29,936 nt of DNA from Lachnospiraceae bacterium (GTDB lineage Bacteria > Bacillota_A > Clostridia > Lachnospirales > Lachnospiraceae). A program made the translations under genes and the position numbers. Where the stretch lies: contig JAEEXJ010000031.1 in assembly GCA_016291475.1 (NCBI GenBank), forward strand, positions 1 to 29,936. Reading direction: 5' to 3'. Below the pieces are notes generated by a model, which searched no databases, had not been told where the DNA came from, and saw nothing but the letters and a program-made list of their open reading frames with translations. Each line of letters starts with the position of its first letter. The first letter of the stretch is position 1. Shown in pieces: positions 25,566 through 29,936 of the stretch.

Positions 25566-25626
25566 TGACAGTGGGGACGCTTCTGTTTTGTCACCGGGTG
25601 ACAAAACAGAAGCGTCCCCACTGTCA
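25566..25626 (+). repeat. Palindromic element, family A, copy 2 (perfect)
   Basis: Perfect 30-bp arms (25566-25595 and 25597-25626) around a central G. It fills nearly the whole 64-base gap between two convergent genes and so can act as a bidirectional terminator. Each arm starts TGACA and ends with TGTCACC, so each arm can also fold on itself. Confidence 0.95.
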
Positions 25627-25629
25627 TCT

Positions 25630-26979
25630 CTATAGTTTAAGTATCATTGTTGCGATTCTGAAATATGCCAGAAGTGAAAGAGCATCGACGATGGTTGTGA
25701 TGAAGGGGCTTGCCATGACTGCGGGGTCAAATCCAAGTCTCTTTGCTCCGACGGGGAGCATACATCCGATGAGCATTGCCATCAGCACAGCTGCGATAAG
25801 TGTAAGGCAGATCGTCAGCGCTACAAAAAATCCGATCCTGTCGAATAACATGAGCTTGGCGAAATTCGCTGCAGCAAGTGTTAGTCCGCAGAAGACCGCA
25901 ACACGTATTTCTTTCCACATAACCTTAGGTACGTCTGAGTATTCTATCTCACCAAGGGAGAGTCCACGGATGACGGTAACGGAGGCCTGTCCTCCCGCAT
26001 TTCCTCCGGTATCCATAAGCATCGGGATGTAGGCTACAAGTACTGCACATACGCTTAAAGCATCTTCAAAAGATTTGATAATGGCACCGGTAAATGTGGC
26101 ACTTACCATGAGGAGAAGGAGCCAGGGAATTCTCTTTTTATATGTCTCGAGAACTCCGGTCTTCATGTAAGTCTTGTCGGAAGGGAGAATAGCTGCCATC
26201 TTTTCCATGTCCTCGGTAGCCTCTTCTTCCATGATGTCCACGATATCGTCGACGGTGATAATTCCGACGAGACGGTTTTCATTATCGACTACAGGCATTG
26301 TGGTGAAGTCGTATTTTTTGAACTGCGATGCAACCTCTTCCTGGTCCATCAAAGTGTTGAGGGCAATGACATTTTCATGCATTATGTCCCCGATTATCTC
26401 ATCATCTTTGGACAAAAGGAGATATCTTAGAGCAACGGTTCCTATCAGGTGTCTTCCGCTGTCGAGGACGTAGCAGACGTTAATGGTTTCGGAATCTACA
26501 CCGACTCTTCGGATTCTTTCTATTGCTTCTTTGACCGTTGAGCTTTCCTTGAGGTCTACATACTCCACGGTCATGATGCTTCCGGCGCTGTCCTCGGGAT
26601 AGCGGAGGAGCTGATTGATTTCACGTCTGGTGTCGGGACTTGCCTTGGCCAGGATCCTTGTTACGATGTTGGCAGGCATTTCTTCCATCAGGTCGGCAGC
26701 ATCGTCGGCCATCAGGTTATCGATGATCCCCGCAGCTTCCTTATCGGACATTACACTTATGATCTTCTGCTGGAGGTCAACATCAAGGTATGAGAATACA
26801 TCCGCAGCCTGATCTTTGGTCAGGATACGGAAAAGTTTAGGCATGTGCTCTTCGTCCAGCTCTTCGATCCATGCGGCGATATCCGCATCGTTATGCTCGG
26901 ACAAAATCTCACGGAGCTTCGCGTACTCTTTGTTTTCAAGCAGAGTCAGAAGCTCATCAAATTCTTTCTTTTCTTCCAT
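25630..26979 (-). CDS. mgtE: Magnesium transporter MgtE
   Basis: A 449-residue Mg2+ channel/transporter. The N-terminal MgtE superhelical domain (about 1-125, including DAADLMEEMP) is followed by two CBS domains (about 130-250; SAGSIMTVEYV, TTMPVVDNENRLVGIITVDDIVDI), a connecting helix, and five membrane helices from about 280. The pore signature appears as DTGGNAGGQAS. The acidic residues that sense cytoplasmic Mg2+ in the CBS and N domains are abundant. The gene is transcribed on the minus strand from a promoter at 27175-27203 through a leader of about 190 bases with a small ORF and strong secondary structure, suggesting Mg2+ or translation-dependent control. Confidence 0.97.
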   Translation of the reverse strand: MEEKKEFDELLTLLENKEYAKLREILSEHNDADIAAWIEELDEEHMPKLFRILTKDQAADVFSYLDVDLQQKIISVMSDKEAAGIIDNLMADDAADLMEEMPANIVTRILAKASPDTRREINQLLRYPEDSAGSIMTVEYVDLKESSTVKEAIERIRRVGVDSETINVCYVLDSGRHLIGTVALRYLLLSKDDEIIGDIMHENVIALNTLMDQEEVASQFKKYDFTTMPVVDNENRLVGIITVDDIVDIMEEEATEDMEKMAAILPSDKTYMKTGVLETYKKRIPWLLLLMVSATFTGAIIKSFEDALSVCAVLVAYIPMLMDTGGNAGGQASVTVIRGLSLGEIEYSDVPKVMWKEIRVAVFCGLTLAAANFAKLMLFDRIGFFVALTICLTLIAAVLMAMLIGCMLPVGAKRLGFDPAVMASPFITTIVDALSLLAYFRIATMILKL

Positions 26980-27032
26980 TTTGCATCACCCTTCGAGACG
27001 GCAAAGCCCGCCCCACTTAAGGGAATGCTCTG

Positions 27033-27128
27033 TTAAAGGGAATTCCGGGTGGTGAGGCTAGAGATTGCCGTGATCATATAATGTGTACTTCGGGGAACAG
27101 AATCAGTACTTCGACTGTCACCTGTCAT
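27033..27128 (-). CDS. Candidate leader peptide of mgtE (31 residues)
   Basis: On the minus strand an ATG at 27128 follows GGAAGGGTGGTGATC, a very strong ribosome site, and opens a 31-codon frame ending 53 bases before mgtE. The peptide starts MTGDSRSTDSVPRSTHY and is rich in Ser and Thr, with no hydrophobic run. It lies wholly inside the mgtE 5' leader, and its start codon lies in a predicted stem. Mg2+ transporter genes of other bacteria are controlled by leader ORFs (for example mgtL of mgtA), so a regulatory peptide is plausible; homology is not claimed. Confidence 0.45.
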   Translation of the reverse strand: MTGDSRSTDSVPRSTHYMITAISSLTTRNSL

Positions 27129-27141
27129 ATGATCACCACCC
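27047..27141 (-). ncRNA. Structured mgtE leader RNA, three-way-junction-like
   Basis: In the minus-strand transcript GGGTGGTG (complement of 27134-27141) pairs with CACCACCC (complement of 27047-27054). Inside it, GTGATCATAT (complement of 27127-27136) can pair with ATATGATCAC (complement of 27070-27079), sharing three bases with the outer stem. GGC/GCC (27067-27069 with 27056-27058) closes a small third arm. Two copies of CGAAGTAC lie in the long arm. The first stem contains the leader-ORF ribosome site, and its CACCC could instead pair with GGGTG at the mgtE ribosome site. No known riboswitch class was recognised. Confidence 0.5.
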
Positions 27142-27174
27142 TTCCGATAGATTTGAACCTTTAGGTTCGCCCTA

Positions 27175-27203
27175 ATTCTATTTTCATAGCATGTGAAAGT
27201 CAA
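27175..27203 (-). promoter_or_regulatory. mgtE promoter
   Basis: Minus-strand TTGACT (complement of 27198-27203) and TAGAAT (complement of 27175-27180) with a 17-base spacer. The transcript would start near 27168, giving a leader of about 190 bases. It overlaps the divergent promoter region of the methionine sulfoxide reductase gene. Confidence 0.7.
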
Positions 27204-27215
27204 GGATTTTTGAAG

Positions 27216-27221
27216 TATAAT
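27216..27221 (+). promoter_or_regulatory. -10 element upstream of the fRMsr gene
   Basis: A perfect TATAAT at 27216-27221. At 17-18 bases upstream only TGTGAA/GTGAAA is found, a poor -35. The promoter would be divergent from, and partly overlap, the mgtE promoter, and its transcript would carry palindrome B1 in the leader. Confidence 0.45.
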
Positions 27222-27234
27222 AGTTCCATTAGGG

Positions 27235-27301
27235 GGGACCACCGGGGACGGTTCTCATGGTCCTTGAATTATGGACCATGAGAACCGTCCCCGGTGGTCC
27301 C
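27235..27301 (+). repeat. Palindromic element, family B, copy 1
   Basis: Perfect 29-bp arms (27235-27263 and 27273-27301) with a 9-base loop TTGAATTAT. The arm begins GGGACCACCGGGGACGGTTC and ends ATGGTCC. GGGGACG and TTCT are shared with family A. The element lies between the -10 and the ribosome site of the following gene. Confidence 0.95.
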
Positions 27302-27317
27302 GACAAAGGAGTTTATT

Positions 27318-27764
27318 ATGTCAGATTATGATTTGATGGTAATGCAGGCTGAAGGCCTGGCTGAGGATAACAGATGGGATATCACTCTCTATGCAAATCT
27401 CTCGGCGCTTATATACGAAAGCATGGACAGACTCAACTGGGCGGGATTTTATCTCATGCGCGAAGGTGAGCTTCAGCTGGGACCTTTCCAGGGTAAGACC
27501 GCATGCACACGTATTCAGGTAGGTAAGGGCGTATGCGGAACTTCCGTGGAAAAGAATACGATCATCCGCGTGGAGGATGTTCATTTATTTCCAGGACATA
27601 TCGCATGTGACAGTGCATCGGAGTCCGAGATAGTTCTTCCCATTCACAAGAACGGAGAAGTCATCGGAGTTCTTGATATCGACAGTCCCGTTAAGAACAG
27701 ATTCTCGGAAGAGGACGAGAAGTACCTTGCAAAGATCGTGGAGATCATAGAAAAGACTATATAG
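27318..27764 (+). CDS. msrC: Free methionine-(R)-sulfoxide reductase (GAF-type)
   Basis: A 148-residue single GAF-domain enzyme that reduces free methionine-R-sulfoxide using thioredoxin. The ATG at 27318 follows AAAGGAG; upstream in-frame codons run into the palindrome and are unlikely. Diagnostic motifs are WAGFYLM, LGPFQGKTACTRI, GKGVCGTSV, FPGHIACDSAS and GVLDIDSP. The three conserved cysteines of the family are present (Cys63, Cys73, Cys97), Cys97 being the expected catalytic one. It is enclosed by two copies of palindrome family B, the second starting at the last base of its stop codon. Confidence 0.93.
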   Translation: MSDYDLMVMQAEGLAEDNRWDITLYANLSALIYESMDRLNWAGFYLMREGELQLGPFQGKTACTRIQVGKGVCGTSVEKNTIIRVEDVHLFPGHIACDSASESEIVLPIHKNGEVIGVLDIDSPVKNRFSEEDEKYLAKIVEIIEKTI

Positions 27765-27828
27765 TGCCACCGGGGACGGTTCTCATGGTCCTTGAACCAT
27801 GGACCATGAGAACCGTCCCCGATGGCAC
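27764..27828 (+). repeat. Palindromic element, family B, copy 2
   Basis: Arms of 28 bases (27764-27791 and 27801-27828) with loop TTGAACCAT and a single mismatch. Core and loop are nearly identical to copy 1, but the outer ends differ (GTGCCA and TGGCAC instead of GGGACC and GGTCCC) and have changed together. It separates msrC from nnrD. Confidence 0.95.
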
Positions 27829-27844
27829 CTGCTTGGAGTAGCGT

Positions 27845-28708
27845 ATGGCGCAGAGAAAGATCGTACACTTGGATAAAGACATCAGTGAGATGCTTCCCGT
27901 AAGAAAGCCTGACGGTCACAAGGGAACATTCGGAAAGGCATTTATATATTCCGGAAGTTTCGGAAGTGCGGGCTGTGCACTTCTTGCGGGAAGAGCTGCA
28001 TATAGAATAGGTGCGGGCATGGTTAAGATCGCATCGCCGGAATGTAACAGGGTGATAATCCAAACTGCGCTTCCCGAGGCGCTTTATGATACTGATGAAT
28101 TCGCGCGCAGGATGAACATAACGGATAAGTGGCCGGATGTGTACCTGGCAGGACCGGGAATCGGAACGGGCGAAGAGAGCATTAATAATCTTGATGCGCT
28201 TATAAACGGTTCCGGTAATAAGCCTCTTGTTCTCGATGCGGATGCGCTGACTATAATTTCTTCGGATGCAGGAAGGTACTTATCCGAGGATATTATGAGA
28301 ATGGCAAATGACGGAAGGGAGATCATCTTAACACCTCATGAGGGCGAACTGCACAGATTGCTTAAGGTTATACCTGATGCCGCTTCGGACGGTGACAGAC
28401 TCAGCCTTGCAATTGATATATCGGATTATTTTGGATGCACCGTTGCAGCCAAGGGACCTGTTACTTATGTAATTACTCCCGGTAAGGATATATACGAAAA
28501 CAATGATTGCGGAAATTCCGGAATGGGAACTGCAGGAAGCGGAGACGTGCTTGCGGGAATCATAGTAGGACTTCTTGCCCAGGGACTTGATGCACACACT
28601 GCAGCAGCATACGGAGTAAGAATCCATGCACTTGCAGGGGACCGAGCAGCGGAAGGAAGATGCGAACACGCTCTTATGGCAGGTGATATCGCAGAGTATA
28701 TTTACTGA
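27845..28708 (+). CDS. nnrD: ADP-dependent NAD(P)H-hydrate dehydratase
   Basis: A 287-residue YjeF C-terminal-type (ribokinase-like) protein that repairs the S-form of hydrated NAD(P)H. Signatures are HKGTFGKAFIYSGS, AGRAAYRIGAGMVKIASPE, AGPGIGTGE, LVLDADAL, ILTPHEGEL and the catalytic/anion-hole motif GTAGSGDVLAGI. Many bacterial proteins carry an N-terminal epimerase domain (NnrE) in the same chain; here only the dehydratase is present. It overlaps the pseudouridine synthase gene by one base (TGATG), so the two are co-translated. GGAG six bases before the ATG is the ribosome site. Confidence 0.92.
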   Translation: MAQRKIVHLDKDISEMLPVRKPDGHKGTFGKAFIYSGSFGSAGCALLAGRAAYRIGAGMVKIASPECNRVIIQTALPEALYDTDEFARRMNITDKWPDVYLAGPGIGTGEESINNLDALINGSGNKPLVLDADALTIISSDAGRYLSEDIMRMANDGREIILTPHEGELHRLLKVIPDAASDGDRLSLAIDISDYFGCTVAAKGPVTYVITPGKDIYENNDCGNSGMGTAGSGDVLAGIIVGLLAQGLDAHTAAAYGVRIHALAGDRAAEGRCEHALMAGDIAEYIY

Positions 28709-29400
28709 TGAGAATAGATAAATTTCTTGCAGACAATTCAATAGGAACGCGCAAGGAGATAAAGGGACTTATCAAAGCAGGACGCGTATGCGTAAACGGA
28801 GCGCAGGTAAGTGATCCGGGAATGCATGTCGATCCGGAGAAGGATGAGATCTATTATGACGGAAGTGTCATAACTTATGAGCGTTTTCATTATTACATGT
28901 TAAACAAACCTGCGGGCGTTGTTTCTTCAACAAGGGAAGGTGCATCGACAACTGTCGTTGAGCTTCTTGCTGATGAGAATGTAAAGAATCTTTCGCCTGT
29001 GGGAAGACTTGATAAGGATACCGAAGGATTGCTTCTTATCACGGATGACGGAGCGCTTTTGCATGACCTGATCTCTCCTTCCAAGCATGTGGGTAAGGAA
29101 TATCTCGTTATTCCCGAACATCCTTTAAGTGAAGCTGACCTCCAAAAACTTGAGGAAGGTGTAGATATCGGAGACGATAAGAAGACCTTGCCCGCTCACG
29201 CTCGCATCGAAGAAGACGGACTTCACCTTGTCATTTACGAGGGAAGATTCCACCAGGTTAAAAGAATGCTTGAAGCCGTGGACAATAAGGTAACTTATCT
29301 AAAGAGGCTTAAAATGGGCGAGCTTGCACTTGATCCGGAGCTTGAAGGAGGAGAGTACAGAAAGCTTACTCCGGAAGAGCTTGAGCTCCTCAAGAGATAA
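28708..29400 (+). CDS. RsuA-family pseudouridine synthase
   Basis: A 230-residue enzyme with an N-terminal S4 RNA-binding domain (MRIDKFLADNSIGTRKEIK to about residue 58) and the RsuA/RluB/E/F catalytic domain. The motif GRLDKDTEGLLLITDDG contains the catalytic Asp102; KEYLV and GRFHQVKRML follow. By length and domain order it is closest to RsuA, which modifies U516 of 16S rRNA, but RluB/E/F-like specificity cannot be excluded. It shares one base with nnrD. No clear terminator follows in the 107 bases before the riboswitch. Confidence 0.9.
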   Translation: MRIDKFLADNSIGTRKEIKGLIKAGRVCVNGAQVSDPGMHVDPEKDEIYYDGSVITYERFHYYMLNKPAGVVSSTREGASTTVVELLADENVKNLSPVGRLDKDTEGLLLITDDGALLHDLISPSKHVGKEYLVIPEHPLSEADLQKLEEGVDIGDDKKTLPAHARIEEDGLHLVIYEGRFHQVKRMLEAVDNKVTYLKRLKMGELALDPELEGGEYRKLTPEELELLKR

Positions 29401-29507
29401 CAAAAGCGGGAATAATTATTTATCCATATATTCCAAAATGTGATAATATTTATTGAATCGGAAAAACGGGCTGCAAACGGATGGACGGATTTCCGGTAAC
29501 AATTAAA

Positions 29508-29610
29508 TAATGGGGTGCTTAATTGCAGCTGAGATCGGTCAAAAGTGACCGGAACCCATGGATCTGTAAAGGGTCCGAACTTGATCCGGGTAATACCGGC
29601 GTAAGGAGGC
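29508..29610 (+). ncRNA. TPP riboswitch (THI element)
   Basis: Conserved blocks are in order: TGGGGTGC (29511-29518), GCTGAGA (29528-29534), a P3 stem CGGTCA/TGACCG, AACCCA pairing with TGGGGT, CTTGATCCGGGTAATACCGG and CGTAAGGAGG. They match the thiamine pyrophosphate aptamer. An extra short hairpin (GGATC/GGTCC) sits between the AACCCA and CTTGATC blocks. The 3' end of the aptamer contains AAGGAGG, the ribosome site of the next gene, so TPP binding probably blocks translation directly. Confidence 0.95.
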
Positions 29611-29614
29611 TTAT

Positions 29615-29936
29615 ATGTTTTGGAACTACGAAGACGGATATTATTATTTGACGAAGGCCGGCTATGCCGCACTCATTGTGATAGCAGTTGCATTGCTGGC
29701 ATTGATCGGATTTATGAGAAGCAGGAAGAGCAGTGAAAAAGCAGCTCCGAAGCTCTCGGTTTCTACCATTACTTTTGCGGGTGTATCGATCGCACTTGCT
29801 TTTGTTCTTTCTTATGTCAAGATCGTTCAGATGCCCTGGGGCGGATCGGTAACACTTCTTTCCATGTTTTTCATTGTTTTTATCGGATACCTGTACGGCC
29901 CCGGAGTCGGTCTGGCTGCAGGACTTATATACGGTA
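29615..29936 (+). CDS. thiT: Thiamine ECF transporter S component ThiT (3' truncated by the window)
   Basis: The first 107 codons of a membrane protein. After a short extracellular start and a first helix (about 16-33) comes a basic linker, then SVSTITFAGVSIALAFVLSYVKI and MPWGGSVTLLSMFFI, the conserved N-terminal part of ThiT/YuaJ with its MPxGGSVTL thiamine-binding segment, then YGPGVGLAAGL. The N-terminal extension of about 45 residues before the core is longer than in classical ThiT. Its own TPP riboswitch directly upstream confirms the assignment. It works with a shared ECF energy module encoded elsewhere. Confidence 0.93.
   Translation, partial: MFWNYEDGYYYLTKAGYAALIVIAVALLALIGFMRSRKSSEKAAPKLSVSTITFAGVSIALAFVLSYVKIVQMPWGGSVTLLSMFFIVFIGYLYGPGVGLAAGLIYG

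Noticed and set aside
24541..25626. The region between the two family A palindromes as a composite transposon
   Set aside because: It holds only a hydrolase tail and two small membrane-protein genes, no transposase, and no target-site duplication is visible.
27050..27141. GGTGAGGCT on the plus strand as part of an M-box (ykoK) riboswitch
   Set aside because: The short match is on the strand opposite to mgtE and none of the other conserved M-box blocks follow.
24541..27828. The four palindromes as a CRISPR array
   Set aside because: They are long inverted repeats of two families, kilobases or genes apart, not short direct repeats with regular spacers, and no cas gene is present.

Overview
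The window looks like a chromosome segment of an anaerobic low-to-mid-GC Firmicute, most likely a Lachnospiraceae member related to Butyrivibrio or Pseudobutyrivibrio. The reasons are strong AGGAGG-type ribosome sites, sigma-A promoters, an oxygen-sensitive class III ribonucleotide reductase, a YesM/YesN-type two-component system beside a sugar ABC transporter, a TPP riboswitch upstream of thiT, and Gram-positive pilin-like and CotH proteins. The genus assignment is inference; no rRNA or tRNA gene is present.

Layout. 1-836: 3' end of tuf (EF-Tu), a terminator, a DUF4352-like lipoprotein and its terminator. 837-10569: one long co-directional operon, apparently for an O-acetylated, c-di-GMP-controlled exopolysaccharide. 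In order it encodes a pilin-like ectodomain fused to a multi-pass membrane domain, a VTC polyphosphate-polymerase-type protein, a DUF4956 membrane protein, a CotH-family kinase, a 59-residue single-pass membrane protein, an MBOAT O-acyltransferase, an AlgJ/DHHW-type protein and a cellulose-synthase-like GT2 with an intact PilZ domain. 10570-14134: a LacI-family regulator with its own promoter and operator, followed by glycogen phosphorylase. 14135-16587: nrdD behind a promoter overlapped by two NrdR-box-like sites. 16595-17020: a small membrane protein on the minus strand. 17182-24506: a sensor kinase, an AraC-type response regulator, a sugar-binding lipoprotein, and an ABC transporter with two permeases and one double-NBD ATPase. 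24541-27828: a patchy accessory stretch with four long perfect or near-perfect palindromes of two families, a hydrolase remnant, two small membrane proteins, mgtE on the minus strand behind a structured leader with a small ORF, and free-methionine-R-sulfoxide reductase. 27845-29400: NnrD and an RsuA-type pseudouridine synthase, overlapping by one base. 29508-29936: TPP riboswitch and the start of thiT.

How the parts work together. In the exopolysaccharide operon the GT2 would polymerise and export a beta-glycan when c-di-GMP binds PilZ, while MBOAT, the DHHW protein and perhaps the 59-residue protein O-acetylate it outside the membrane. The VTC, DUF4956 and CotH proteins form an uncharacterised membrane module whose link to the polymer is the most interesting open question here. 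The two-component system probably senses an extracellular sugar and activates the adjacent transporter through direct repeats just upstream of the promoter. The most promising little-described items are the exopolysaccharide/VTC/CotH operon, the 59-residue partner of MBOAT, the mgtE leader with a small ORF in a three-way-junction-like fold, the nested palindromes, and an ABC ATPase in which one composite ATP site appears dead.
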